DNA of 64,000 nt from the NCBI RefSeq assembly GCF_002776695.1, contig NZ_LFJC01000003.1, positions 1,484,684-1,548,683 of the forward strand, given 5' to 3'. Below are positions 18,837 through 27,540 of the stretch, piece after piece. A program made the translations under genes and the position numbers. Source of the stretch: Bradyrhizobium nitroreducens (GTDB taxonomy: Bacteria; Pseudomonadota; Alphaproteobacteria; Rhizobiales; Xanthobacteraceae). Position 1 is the first letter of the stretch, and the number at the start of each line of letters is the position of its first letter. Under the pieces are notes generated by a model. That model was not told the origin of the DNA. It worked only from the letters and a program-made list of their open reading frames with translations, and ran no database searches.

Positions 18837-20048
18837 ATGTGGAAGGGACGACTTGCGGCATTCGCCCTGCTGACGATCGCAGCCACCGGTTCGGCGCGCG
18901 GCGATGAGGATCAGCCCGAGGGTCTTCCGCCGACGGTCTCGGCACTTGTTCAGGCCGCCGGCGCCTTGACGAAGTCGGCCGCACCGCCTCTCGATAGCAG
19001 GCGGGCCGAGGTCCGGGCCTATCGCATACGCCAGGCACTCTCCCTGTACCTGACGGAGAAGGATCTGGCGCAGCCGCCTTCCTTGCCCAAGATCAGCAAC
19101 CTGCTATGCGAGCCCCGCGTCAAGCAATTGGCATTGCGCGCATCGATCACCTACCTCGACGCGGTGACTGCGGAGGTCAAGAAGACCGCGAAATCCGCGA
19201 TCACGGACTCGACCGATTTCAACAACATCATCCTCGCTTTCAAGTCACTGTTTGCGGATTACCAGATCCAGGTCGACGCCAAGGACATGTCCTCGGAGGA
19301 GGTGGAGGCCCAGATCAAGAAGAGCTGCGAGGACGACATCAACGGCTTCGCCGGCACCTACTACGGCCTGAAGCCAGTCGACGAGTCCGGAGTGATCGCG
19401 GCCTTCACGACCCTGTTCGACTTGTTCAAATCGATCGTCGCGCCGGTGATCGTCGAAGGCGCGAAGTTCATCGATGAACAGAGGCGTCTCGATAGGATCA
19501 AGAAGTTCCTCAAGGAGGAGAAGAACCAGAAGCTCATCACGGCGAATGCCGCAAATTTGCGCGACTACCTCGTCAAGGTCGAGCAGATCAAGACGGCCGA
19601 AGCCGTTGGGCATTTCGTCGAGGCTCACACGAGGCTGAATGCGAGCTTCAAGCCGGCCAAGGATGTCAAGGAGTGTGCCGACTTCAACAGCCTTGCCCCG
19701 GAGAAGCGCGGACTGCCCGCGACCGGATTGCCGTCACGCGAGTTCGTGACGTGCTTCGCGGCGATCTGGGGCGCCATGAAGGACCCCGTGATCGATCTTG
19801 CCAAGGCTGCCGCGGACTATGACCAGCATGCCGACGTCGGCACCAGGCAGGAACTGGATGCGTTCGAGAAGATCAACACCAATCTCGCCAAGATCGCGTC
19901 GGGTCAGGACGATGCGCCGTCCTTCAACGCGATCTGGCAGGCGGCCATGCGGATCATAGCGATCGGCGAAAAGATCGAGAAAGCAAACTCGAAGGACAAC
20001 CGCGACAAGGTCGCGAAGGCAATCAAGGATCTCGTGGAAGCGCTTTGA
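18837..20048 (+). CDS. Secreted protein of unknown function in the protease cassette
   Basis: A 403-residue protein I do not recognise. A signal peptide is clear (MWKGRLAAFALLTIAATGSARG). The mature part is mostly charged and predicted helical, with Lys/Glu-rich stretches (DRIKKFLKEEKNQKL; EKIEKANSKDNRDK). Four well-spaced cysteines (in LLCEPRV, KSCEDD, KECADF and VTCFAA) suit two periplasmic disulfides. The start at 18837 lies 6 bases after GGGAGGA; an ATG at 18831 has no spacing. It begins 2 bases after the protease stop and is followed after 11 bases by a small third gene. It may be a substrate, inhibitor or scaffold of the protease. Confidence 0.7.
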   Translation: MWKGRLAAFALLTIAATGSARGDEDQPEGLPPTVSALVQAAGALTKSAAPPLDSRRAEVRAYRIRQALSLYLTEKDLAQPPSLPKISNLLCEPRVKQLALRASITYLDAVTAEVKKTAKSAITDSTDFNNIILAFKSLFADYQIQVDAKDMSSEEVEAQIKKSCEDDINGFAGTYYGLKPVDESGVIAAFTTLFDLFKSIVAPVIVEGAKFIDEQRRLDRIKKFLKEEKNQKLITANAANLRDYLVKVEQIKTAEAVGHFVEAHTRLNASFKPAKDVKECADFNSLAPEKRGLPATGLPSREFVTCFAAIWGAMKDPVIDLAKAAADYDQHADVGTRQELDAFEKINTNLAKIASGQDDAPSFNAIWQAAMRIIAIGEKIEKANSKDNRDKVAKAIKDLVEAL

Positions 20049-20059
20049 GGAGGGTGGCG

Positions 20060-20440
20060 ATGGTTGGACTGGATCAATATTTCGGAACGCATACGGGGAA
20101 TCTGAAGATCTATGTGGGGCCGTTCAAGGTCGGATCTGGCAGCTTCACCTCGTTCAACTCCAACTTCGCGGCGTTCACCGGCTCGTACAATGCATTCGGA
20201 AGCAGCGGCGCCTTCACCATAGCCATCCAGCTTCTGCATGCTCAGAATGCCTCGTCCGGGACCTGCAAGGTGACACTCAACAACAGCACGGATGCCAGTG
20301 CGGCCTACACCGTCGCGGGAGACAAGTTCTCCCTCCAGACCAATCTCAATCCAACACCCATCGACATTTATGTCAGCCAGGGCGGAACACAGTTCGATGG
20401 GGTTTCGGGGCATAATCTCTGGATCGGCCAGTGGTCCTGA
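20060..20440 (+). CDS. Small Gly/Ser/Phe-rich protein, third gene of the protease cassette
   Basis: A 126-residue protein with no recognised family and no signal peptide. It alternates Phe, Ser, Gly and Asn (KVGSGSFTSFNSN, FTGSYNAFGSSG) and then becomes strand-like (TCKVTLNNST, IDIYVSQGGTQF), ending in IGQWS. The pattern suggests a beta-sandwich, perhaps binding lipid or sugar or forming a pore or coat, but this is speculation. GAGGAGGG lies at the right distance from the ATG at 20060, which starts 11 bases after the preceding stop. It therefore looks like a genuine third member of the operon. Confidence 0.65.
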   Translation: MVGLDQYFGTHTGNLKIYVGPFKVGSGSFTSFNSNFAAFTGSYNAFGSSGAFTIAIQLLHAQNASSGTCKVTLNNSTDASAAYTVAGDKFSLQTNLNPTPIDIYVSQGGTQFDGVSGHNLWIGQWS

Positions 20441-20774
20441 GCTGCAGGCCGGCCAGGAATTGTCCGGCGCCTTCATAGCCGCGCGCGTCGCGCTGCACCC
20501 CTCTGCGCGAGCTTGGCCACCTCGCGAGGAGGGGCCCGCAACGCCTGGCCCGACCCAGGCGCCGCGGTCGAGAAAGCAAACAGTCCGCCCAAGACTTGAG
20601 CAAATTGCGTGGGGCGAGGCGGTCGCACAGTGAATAAGCAGACCTGATATCGACTCATAAGATTTTGACTCCGCTGCGAATTTTTCCGCACCTCGGCGCC
20701 AATCGCAATTGTACACAATGGCACGGCGCTTGCAGAACTCCTGACAAAGTGAGTTCTCGCGAGGGGCGGGCGTC
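20441..20774. other. 334-base gap between protease cassette and biuret-hydrolase-like gene
   Basis: The left part holds a short hairpin (7-base arms at 20542-20548 and 20555-20561) that may end the protease-cassette transcript, although no T-run follows. The right part holds the sigma-54 promoter listed separately. No gene is seen. Confidence 0.4.
20719..20734 (+). promoter_or_regulatory. Sigma-54 (RpoN) promoter
   Basis: TGGCACGGCGCTTGCA is an exact match to the sigma-54 consensus TGGCACG-N4-TTGCW. GG (-24) is at 20720-20721 and GC (-12) at 20732-20733, so transcription should start near 20745, about 30 bases before the ATG of the biuret-hydrolase-like gene. It implies an enhancer-binding activator, probably NtrC. 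A clear NtrC palindrome was not found upstream. Confidence 0.75.
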
Positions 20775-21479
20775 ATGCTGGACTCGAGCAAGCGGACATG
20801 GGGCGTCATCGGCGCCGAGCCCGAGCCGATCAAGCTCGACTGGCCCGCCACCGCGCTTCTGATCATCGACATGCAGCGCGACTTCATGGAGCCCGGCGGC
20901 TTCGGGGAGACGCTCGGCAACGACGTCAGTCAGCTTGCGCGCGCGGTGAAGCCGATCAGCGCGGTGCTGACGGCGGCACGCGACTCCGGGATGCTGGTGA
21001 TCCACACCCGCGAGGGTCATCTTCCCGATCTCTCCGATGCGCCGCCGGCGAAGGTCGAGCGCGGCGCGCCGAGCCTTCGCATCGGCGATCCCGGCCCGAT
21101 GGGGCGCATACTCATCCGCGGCGAGGCCGGCCACGACATCATCCCCGAGCTCTATCCGCTCGACAGCGAGGTCGTGATCGACAAGCCCGGCAAGGGCGCG
21201 TTCTACGCCACTGAGCTTGGCGACGTGCTGGAGAAGTACGGCATCGAGAATTTGCTGGTGTGCGGCGTCACCACCGAAGTGTGCGTCAACACCACCGTGC
21301 GCGAGGCCAACGACCGCGGCTATCGCTGCGTCGTCATCTCGGACGGCTGCGCGTCCTACTTCCCCGAGTTTCACGAGATGGGCCTGAAGATGATCAAGGC
21401 CCAGGGCGGCATCTTCGGCTGGGTCACGGACTCGGCCGCGGTCCTGGAGGCGATGAAGACTTCGAACATTTCAGCTTAG
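20775..21479 (+). CDS. Isochorismatase-family cysteine hydrolase, biuret amidohydrolase-like
   Basis: A 234-residue cysteine hydrolase. The family triad is visible as Asp32 in LIIDMQRDF, Lys137 in VIDKPGKG and Cys170 in [11 protein letters not shown], with the usual cis-peptide VTTE before the Cys. Segments [34 protein letters not shown] and REANDRGY match biuret hydrolase of Rhizobium as I remember it, so hydrolysis of biuret or a related ureide amide is the best guess. It is transcribed from a sigma-54 promoter and followed after 10 bases by a nucleobase-type permease. This fits nitrogen scavenging: import of an N-rich compound and release of ammonia. Confidence 0.82.
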   Translation: MLDSSKRTWGVIGAEPEPIKLDWPATALLIIDMQRDFMEPGGFGETLGNDVSQLARAVKPISAVLTAARDSGMLVIHTREGHLPDLSDAPPAKVERGAPSLRIGDPGPMGRILIRGEAGHDIIPELYPLDSEVVIDKPGKGAFYATELGDVLEKYGIENLLVCGVTTEVCVNTTVREANDRGYRCVVISDGCASYFPEFHEMGLKMIKAQGGIFGWVTDSAAVLEAMKTSNISA

Positions 21480-21489
21480 GGGCATCACC

Positions 21490-23160
21490 ATGAGCACAAG
21501 CATGACGGGGACGGCCGGCAGATCTGAGAGCAACACGTCCGAGTTCAAGCCGGCACTATGGACATCGGGCGACTGGAACGCGTTTTTCGGCTTCGGCACC
21601 AACATCCTCGTCAACATGCTGGTGCTTACGGGCCTGTTGCGCTTCGTCCTGAAGATGCCTGACAGTCTGGTGTTCGGCCGCATCCTGCCCGCGCTCGGGC
21701 TGATGATGTGCCTATCCACCTTCTACTATGCATACCTCGCCTATCGGCTCGCGCAGAAGACCGGCCGAAACGACGTCTGCGCGCTGCCCTCGGGCGTCAG
21801 CGTGCCGCACATGTTCATCGTCACCTTCGTGATCATGCTGCCGATCACGATCAAGACAGGCGATCCGCTCAAGGGGTGGTCGGCGGGGCTCGTCTGGGTG
21901 TTCTTCCAGAGCTTCATCCTGATGATCGGCGGCTTCATCGCGCCGTTCATCCGCAAGATCACGCCGCGTGCGGCGCTGCTCGGCACGCTCGCCGGCGTCT
22001 CCGTCACCTTCATCTCGATGCGGCCGGCGCTGGAAATGTTTATGACGCCGCAGATCGGCCTCGTTTGCTTCGCCATCATCCTGGTGAGCTGGTTCGGCGG
22101 CGTGAAATATCCGCGCGGCATTCCCGCAGGCCTCGTCGCCATTGCCGCCGGCATGATCATCGCCTGGGGGTCGAACCTGTTCGGGCTCGGCCTCGGCGGA
22201 TTGAGCATCGCGGGCGTCGGCGCTGCCTTCGCCAATTTCGGCTTCTCGGTGCCGCTTCCCGCCGTGGGTTACGTCTTCTCCGGCTTCGAATTCCTCGGCA
22301 TCATCCTCGTCACCGCCATTCCGTTCGGCATCTACGACCTCGTCGAGGCCATGGACAATGTCGAGAGCGCGGAAGCCGCCGGCGACGAATATCCGACCAC
22401 GCGTGTGCTGACGGCCGACGGCGTCGTCAGCCTGATCGGCTGCCTGATGGGCAATCCATTCATCAACGCCGTCTATATCGGTCATCCCGGCTGGAAGGCG
22501 ATGGGCGGCCGCATCGGATACTCCGCCGCAACTGGCCTCATGGTGATCGTGCTGGCCTGGTTCGGCATCATTTCGGTGCTGCTGGCACTCGTGCCCGTGG
22601 TCGCGATCTCGCCGATCCTGCTCTATATCGGCATGCTGATCGGCGCGCAGGCGTTCCAGACCACCCCGGTCAAGCACGCGCCCGCGATCGTGCTGGCGCT
22701 GACGCCGCATCTGGCCGCCTGGGCCAAGCTCCAGATCGACACGATGCTCGGCTCGACCATGATGGCCGCGACGTCAGTCGGTGGTCTGGCTGCGGACAAG
22801 GCGGACGCGGTCAAGGCTGCCGCGATCGCCGCGCTGCCGCAGCAGGGCGTGTTCTATCACGGCCTTGAGGTGATGGGTGGCGGCTCCATCCTCGGCGGCC
22901 TGATCCTGGGGGCGATCGGTGTCTTCATCATCGAGCGCGACTTCGAAAAGGCCTCGGGCTTCGCGCTGGTCGGTGCGGTGCTGACCTATTTCGGCTTCAT
23001 GCACGGCGAGGCCGTCGGCATCGGCGGTGGCTTCGGCGTGACGCCTGCCGTCGCGCTGGCCTATGCCGTGATGGCCGCCGGCCTGTTTGCGGCCGGCAAG
23101 CTCGGTGCCAGCGAGCACTATGCCGCGCATCCGGAAATGTCGGCCGCACCGGCGGAGTAG
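21490..23160 (+). CDS. NCS2-type (xanthine/uracil-like) permease
   Basis: A 556-residue inner-membrane protein with about 12-14 hydrophobic segments. FGFGTNILVNMLVLTGLLRF near the start, SGVSVPHMFIVTF, and the long NPFINAVYIGHPGWKAMGGRIGYSAATG block place it in the nucleobase:cation symporter 2/AzgA-like superfamily. It follows the biuret-hydrolase-like gene by 10 bases and shares its sigma-54 promoter. The likely cargo is therefore a nitrogen-rich ring or ureide compound feeding that enzyme; this is inferred from context. The C-terminus (after residue 480) has two further helices and a short polar tail. Confidence 0.8.
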   Translation: MSTSMTGTAGRSESNTSEFKPALWTSGDWNAFFGFGTNILVNMLVLTGLLRFVLKMPDSLVFGRILPALGLMMCLSTFYYAYLAYRLAQKTGRNDVCALPSGVSVPHMFIVTFVIMLPITIKTGDPLKGWSAGLVWVFFQSFILMIGGFIAPFIRKITPRAALLGTLAGVSVTFISMRPALEMFMTPQIGLVCFAIILVSWFGGVKYPRGIPAGLVAIAAGMIIAWGSNLFGLGLGGLSIAGVGAAFANFGFSVPLPAVGYVFSGFEFLGIILVTAIPFGIYDLVEAMDNVESAEAAGDEYPTTRVLTADGVVSLIGCLMGNPFINAVYIGHPGWKAMGGRIGYSAATGLMVIVLAWFGIISVLLALVPVVAISPILLYIGMLIGAQAFQTTPVKHAPAIVLALTPHLAAWAKLQIDTMLGSTMMAATSVGGLAADKADAVKAAAIAALPQQGVFYHGLEVMGGGSILGGLILGAIGVFIIERDFEKASGFALVGAVLTYFGFMHGEAVGIGGGFGVTPAVALAYAVMAAGLFAAGKLGASEHYAAHPEMSAAPAE

Positions 23161-23234
23161 AAGCGAAGCGGAGATTGCGGCCGGGGACGTGATGTCGCCC
23201 GGCCGCTCTCTTTCCGGCCGCACGCGAAGGCAAG

Positions 23235-24233
23235 TCAACCCAACTGATTGATCCACTCGCGGAATAGCTCCGGGCTGGCGTCGACCGCGGCTGCGAGATC
23301 GCGGGAGTCGCGCGCTGCGCGCGGCGAGTAGCCGAAGCGCTGCCGGAAGCTGCGGCTGAAATGCGCCTGGCTCACGAAGCCGAATTCAGCGGCGATCTCC
23401 GCATTCCAGCGATCTTCGTCGGCGTCATCGAGCAGCACATGAATGGCCTCAAGGCGTCGCCCGCGAATGTAGTCGGCGACGCCCGCGAGCGGCGCGAAGA
23501 CCCGATAGAGCACCGAGCGGGAAACGCCGATCTCGCGGCAGATGGTTGCCACCGAGAGATCGGCACGACCGAGGTTCTGATCGATGAAACGGCTGGCGCG
23601 ATGAAGGATGGCGATGTCACGCCGGGCAAGCCCGCGCGGCCGCGCAGCCATGCCAAAACATCCGCGCAGCAGCCCGAGCGTCGTCTGCACCGCTTCGGGC
23701 GCCTCATTCGCGTCCATTGCCGGAAGCCGCCGCCGTAGCAGTCCCATCTGATCGGCAAGCACCCGGCCGGCGGCGCCGTCAAGCACGAGCCCGTGCAGGT
23801 CGAGGCCATCGGGCGCAGCGCTGACGATTGGGTCGCGCTCGACGTCGAGGCTGATCGTGTCGGTCGCGGTGGCGATGCCATCGAAAGGTCGGGTCAGGTC
23901 GAGCACCAGGACCTGGCCAGGACCGGCGGAGATCGGCTCGCCGTCGACCTCGCCGCTCCAGGCACCGCGACGGAGCAGCAGCAGCGCGAATGAGTTGCGG
24001 CCATCGGCCTTTGCCAGCGCGGCGGAGCGGGTGAAGCGCACCGGCCCCATCCGGGTGGATGCGGTCACGAGGCCGCCGAGCAGCCAGGCCTCGGCGAGAA
24101 CCTCGAAGTCGTCGCTGGCCGTGCCCTCAGGGACCGACACCTCGTAATGCGTGAGAATCGCGCGGTAGCGGTCGAGCCGCTCGGCGGCGGGCAGCTCCGC
24201 GGTATCGAAACGCAGATACGGAATTTTCGTCAT
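23235..24233 (-). CDS. AraC-family transcriptional regulator
   Basis: A 332-residue regulator. The N-terminal sensing domain resembles AraC_binding_2-type regulators. The C-terminal two helix-turn-helix units are seen in DLSVATICREIGVSRSVLYRVF and AAEFGFVSQAHFSRSFRQRFGYSPRAARD (about residues 230-320). The ATG at 24233 with GGAGGGAG upstream is preferred to an ORF start 17 codons earlier. It converges with the permease gene, and its start faces the adhesin gene across 163 bases, so either neighbour could be a target. Ligand unknown. Confidence 0.88.
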   Translation of the reverse strand: MTKIPYLRFDTAELPAAERLDRYRAILTHYEVSVPEGTASDDFEVLAEAWLLGGLVTASTRMGPVRFTRSAALAKADGRNSFALLLLRRGAWSGEVDGEPISAGPGQVLVLDLTRPFDGIATATDTISLDVERDPIVSAAPDGLDLHGLVLDGAAGRVLADQMGLLRRRLPAMDANEAPEAVQTTLGLLRGCFGMAARPRGLARRDIAILHRASRFIDQNLGRADLSVATICREIGVSRSVLYRVFAPLAGVADYIRGRRLEAIHVLLDDADEDRWNAEIAAEFGFVSQAHFSRSFRQRFGYSPRAARDSRDLAAAVDASPELFREWINQLG

Positions 24234-24396
24234 GCCAGGCCGCTCCCTCCGGCAGTTGGTCTGCAAATTGGGACGATCAGGCAAGTTTCCACGCCGTCGA
24301 ACCGCAGTCTCCGGACATGAATATTCATATTATCGCGCACGGGCCAGACGTGTGTTTCGCGGCCCGGACAATTTGCAATGACGTGAAGGGTGAGCG

Positions 24397-25887
24397 ATGA
24401 CGGCGCGGGGGACGGGGTTTGCGACGCGGTTGGCCGATCGGCGGACAGGCGAGATGGCGGCGCGAACGGGGAGGGAAGCGGCGTGGCCGCGAATGCGGCC
24501 AGCTTCGATCTGCGTGGCCGCGGCGATCGTGCTCGGCGTCTTGCTCGATGCGCCATCCGCGCAGGCGCAGTTCGTCTGCGTCGACGCCAGTAACAGCGCC
24601 GGCGGCGCCGTCGCCGGTGCTGCCGGAAGCACGGCGTGCGGCGCCAGCAGCGCGGCGGGCGGTGCATCCAGCACCGCCTACGGTTATGTGAGCAATGCGG
24701 CCGGCAATCAAGCCGTGGCCGTTGGCACCAACAGCAGTGCCGCCGGCTGGTATTCCACGGCGGTGGGCGCCGACTCCCGCGCGTCCACCGACTTCGCAAC
24801 TGCGACCGGTGGCCGGAGCACCGCGACCGGCCTGTCCAGCTCAGCTTACGGCATGGACAGCTATGCGTATGCCGATAGTTCAGTGGCGGTCGGATCGTGG
24901 GCGGTCGTCAATGCAGGCAGCACGAGCGGAACGGCTGTCGGCAACAACACCACGGTGACCGGCGTCAACAGCACCGCGGTCGGTGCGTTCAACAGCGTCA
25001 CCGGCACCAACAGCGGTGCATTCGGGACCGGTCAGACCGTGCGCGGCAATGGCAGCTACGCCATCGGCGACCCCAATACGCTGAACGGCAATGGCAGCTT
25101 CGTGCTCGGCGACAACAACACCATCAACGGCACCAACCAGACCGGCCGGGGCGACAACGTCAATGTGGTCGGCTCCAACAATGCGGTGGCCGGCGCGGCG
25201 AGCGCTGCGGGATCCTCCGTGTTCGGCTCTGGCAACACCGTCAATGCGCCCAATGCGCTGGTGATGGCGAACGCGGCGACCGTGACCGGCGCAGGGGGTA
25301 TCGCAATCGGCAACTCCGTTTCGGTCGCCGGCGCCAATGCCGTCGCCGTCGGCAACAATTCCAGCGCCGGCTTCTCCAATTCCGCCGCCTTCGGCAATGG
25401 CGCTACAGTGACCCGCGCCAACCAGCAGACGTTCGGCACCGCCGGCAACACCTACACCATGGCCGGCATCACCTCGTCGGCGAGCAAGGCGGCGCAAGGC
25501 GGTACGACGCAGCTCGTCACCTCCGATGGCGCCGGCAATCTCGCGACCACCACGCTTGCCAATCTCGGCATTGCCTCGTCCAGCGATCTCAGCGCCATTA
25601 ACGGCCAGCTCGCCAGCATCAACGGTCGCCTCGACGACCTCAGCAGCCGGACCAGCAAGGTGACCAGCGGCGTCGCCATGGCCTTCGCCATGGCCGGTGT
25701 ACCGACGCTGCTACCGAACGAGAGTTTTGCCGTGACCATGAACTACGGAACCTTCGAGCGGGCCAACGGCCTCGCGTTCAACGCGGCGCTGCGCCTCAAT
25801 CAGAACATGCAGTTCAACGGGGGAATAGGGTACGGACCCGACCAGCGTATCGCCGGCGGGCGCGTCGGCTTACGCCTGGGCTGGTGA
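24397..25887 (+). CDS. Trimeric autotransporter (YadA-like) adhesin
   Basis: A 496-residue outer-membrane adhesin. After a long signal region (hydrophobic core about residues 40-58, ending PSAQAQ), residues 60-340 are degenerate head repeats of about 14 residues in the AVAVGxNSSAxG style (for example QAVAVGTNSSAAG, NAVAVGNNSSAG). A short neck/stalk follows (QLASINGRLDDLSSRTSK). The C-terminal four-strand anchor begins at VTSGVAMAFAMAG and ends in an aromatic residue (RLGW), as trimeric autotransporters do. It should form a trimeric lollipop on the cell surface and mediate attachment. It is compact for the family. The next gene overlaps or abuts its stop. Confidence 0.9.
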   Translation: MTARGTGFATRLADRRTGEMAARTGREAAWPRMRPASICVAAAIVLGVLLDAPSAQAQFVCVDASNSAGGAVAGAAGSTACGASSAAGGASSTAYGYVSNAAGNQAVAVGTNSSAAGWYSTAVGADSRASTDFATATGGRSTATGLSSSAYGMDSYAYADSSVAVGSWAVVNAGSTSGTAVGNNTTVTGVNSTAVGAFNSVTGTNSGAFGTGQTVRGNGSYAIGDPNTLNGNGSFVLGDNNTINGTNQTGRGDNVNVVGSNNAVAGAASAAGSSVFGSGNTVNAPNALVMANAATVTGAGGIAIGNSVSVAGANAVAVGNNSSAGFSNSAAFGNGATVTRANQQTFGTAGNTYTMAGITSSASKAAQGGTTQLVTSDGAGNLATTTLANLGIASSSDLSAINGQLASINGRLDDLSSRTSKVTSGVAMAFAMAGVPTLLPNESFAVTMNYGTFERANGLAFNAALRLNQNMQFNGGIGYGPDQRIAGGRVGLRLGW

Positions 25888-25892
25888 AAAGC

Positions 25893-26444
25893 ATGGTCGT
25901 ATCCCCACGATTGGCCGCATGCCTGATCCTCATGGTTGCGTGCGCGCCCCTGCGAGCAGAGACGCAATCGTCTTCCGGCTTCGCCGATCGTTGGGCGGTT
26001 CAGCCGGCGGCAGGCTCCACAGGACAGGGCGGTCCGCAGGTCACCATCGAGCAGGCGCTCTATCTCATCCGCTCCTCGCTCATGAGCCTGAATGACGCGA
26101 ATCGCTCCGGCAATTATTCGGTGTTGCGCGACCTTGCCGCACCCGAATTCCAGGCCCGGAACAGTGCCGCCGATCTCGCACTTGCGTTCTCCGACCTGCG
26201 CGCCCGCAGGTTCGACCTGTTTGGCGCAGCACTTCTCGCCCCGCGATTGTCGATGCCACCCAATGTGAATGCCCGCGGCATGCTGCGGCTCAGCGGCACC
26301 ATTCCAACGAGGCCGTTGCAGATCGATTTCGATCTGGTGTTTCAAAATGTCGGCGGCAGTTGGAGGCTCCATGGACTGTCGGTCGCGACACCCGCCGCTG
26401 CGGCGCAAGCTGCTCCGCCGCAAGCAGAAGCCTCGAAGCACTAG
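25893..26444 (+). CDS. Secreted protein of unknown function next to the adhesin
   Basis: A 183-residue protein with a signal peptide (LAACLILMVACAPLRA). A mature domain of about 140 residues follows, with VTIEQALYLIRSSLMSLNDANRSGNYSVLRDLAAPEFQ, which looks like an NTF2-like or DUF-type helical start followed by strands (PLQIDFDLVFQNVGGSWRLHGLSV). A GTG at 25884 overlapping the adhesin TGA is an alternative start and would imply translational coupling. Its position suggests a role in biogenesis or function of the adhesin; nothing in the sequence proves that. Confidence 0.7.
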   Translation: MVVSPRLAACLILMVACAPLRAETQSSSGFADRWAVQPAAGSTGQGGPQVTIEQALYLIRSSLMSLNDANRSGNYSVLRDLAAPEFQARNSAADLALAFSDLRARRFDLFGAALLAPRLSMPPNVNARGMLRLSGTIPTRPLQIDFDLVFQNVGGSWRLHGLSVATPAAAAQAAPPQAEASKH

Positions 26445-26446
26445 TC

Positions 26447-27226
26447 TCAGGGCCGGACGGCCGGCGTCTCCATCGCCAGGCCCCGCGCCCGCGACATCAG
26501 ATAGAGCTCGAGCGCGACCAGCTCGGGTGAGCCGTAATCATAGGCCTGGGCGCGGACGCCACTCATGCAGCTGCGCAGGCGCCGCTCCAGCGAACCCAGC
26601 GTCTGCCATTCCAGGCGGTAGAGCGGATAGCCGGTGGGCTGTCCTTGCGTGATCGGCGCGCCCGCGAGGCGTCTGTCGAAATTGTCGTCGTGGCAATTGG
26701 TGCAGGCGAGGTTGAGCTGGCCCTTCCGCTGCATGAAGAGGTCGCGGCCCTGATCCACGAAGGACTTTACCTGCGGATCGTCGCCGGCGGTGATCGCGAC
26801 GCCGCGCGATTGATGGGCGACGAAAGCGGACAGCGCCAGCAGGTCGCGGCTCTCATAGGGCAGCGGCGCTGCCTGCTGATGATTGGCCCGGCAGAGATTG
26901 ATGCGCTGGTCGAGCGTGACCGGGCGCCCCACCGCCTTGTCGAAGGCCGGGTAGCGTGCGGCGACGCCCTTCATGCTGTTGCGCGCATCGCCATGACAAT
27001 CCGCGCAGGCTTTCTCCGCGCTGCCGGACTGCTTGCCCCACAGCTGCTCGCCGTCGAGCACGAACAGCATGCCGGGATTGGAGGTGTCGTCGTCCTGCAT
27101 GGTGCGCGTCTCTGGCCCCATGAAGGAATAGCCTGACCGGCGCGCATCGGGCGGAATTTCGCCGGCGAGCAGGGCCGGGGCCGTGGCGAACAGTGCCGCC
27201 GCCGCTATCGCGCGCCAAATGGTCAT
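26447..27226 (-). CDS. soxA: Sulfur-oxidation dihaem cytochrome SoxA
   Basis: A 259-residue periplasmic c-type cytochrome. A signal peptide (IAAAALFATAPALLAG) precedes two haem sites, C74-x-x-C-H78 and C175-x-x-C-H179. Cys220 in RSCMSGVRA is the family's active-site cysteine that carries a persulfide. SoxA pairs with SoxX to attach thiosulfate to the SoxY cysteine. The ATG at 27226 overlaps the soxZ stop (ATGA). It is the last gene of the cluster; no soxB or soxCD follows in this window. Confidence 0.92.
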   Translation of the reverse strand: MTIWRAIAAAALFATAPALLAGEIPPDARRSGYSFMGPETRTMQDDDTSNPGMLFVLDGEQLWGKQSGSAEKACADCHGDARNSMKGVAARYPAFDKAVGRPVTLDQRINLCRANHQQAAPLPYESRDLLALSAFVAHQSRGVAITAGDDPQVKSFVDQGRDLFMQRKGQLNLACTNCHDDNFDRRLAGAPITQGQPTGYPLYRLEWQTLGSLERRLRSCMSGVRAQAYDYGSPELVALELYLMSRARGLAMETPAVRP

Positions 27227-27540
27227 TCGACGGTGATCGATGCCGATGCGGTGGACGAATAGCCGTTGTCGCCGATCCACTCGAACTCGAACTTGCCGCT
27301 CTCCTTGGCGATTGTGAAGAACGACAGGTAGGGATTGGCAGCGATCGCGGGAAAGAGATCGGCACGAAAGATCTCCGCGCCGTTGTAGCGGCAGGTGAAG
27401 CCCGTGATGATGTCGCGCGGCACCAGCTTGCCGTCGGCAGTGTGACGGAAGCCCGTTTCCATGATGTGCGAGGTCAGCGTCCGGATCTCGATGACATCGC
27501 CGCGTTTGGCCCTGGCGGGAACGTTGACGAGTGCGGCCAT
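27223..27540 (-). CDS. soxZ: Thiosulfate-oxidation carrier subunit SoxZ
   Basis: A 105-residue immunoglobulin-like partner of SoxY, with no signal peptide because it is exported bound to the Tat substrate SoxY. Typical segments are RGDVIEIRTLTSHIMETGFR, PRDIITGFTCRYNG and SFFTIAKESGKFEFEWIGDNG. The ATG overlaps the soxY stop region (TGATG) and its own stop overlaps the soxA start, so translation of Y, Z and A is coupled. Confidence 0.93.
   Translation of the reverse strand: MAALVNVPARAKRGDVIEIRTLTSHIMETGFRHTADGKLVPRDIITGFTCRYNGAEIFRADLFPAIAANPYLSFFTIAKESGKFEFEWIGDNGYSSTASASITVE

Noticed and set aside
20497..20515. Possible NtrC site (TGCACC...) upstream of the sigma-54 promoter
   Set aside because: Only the left half resembles the consensus; the right half does not match, so it was not listed as a site.
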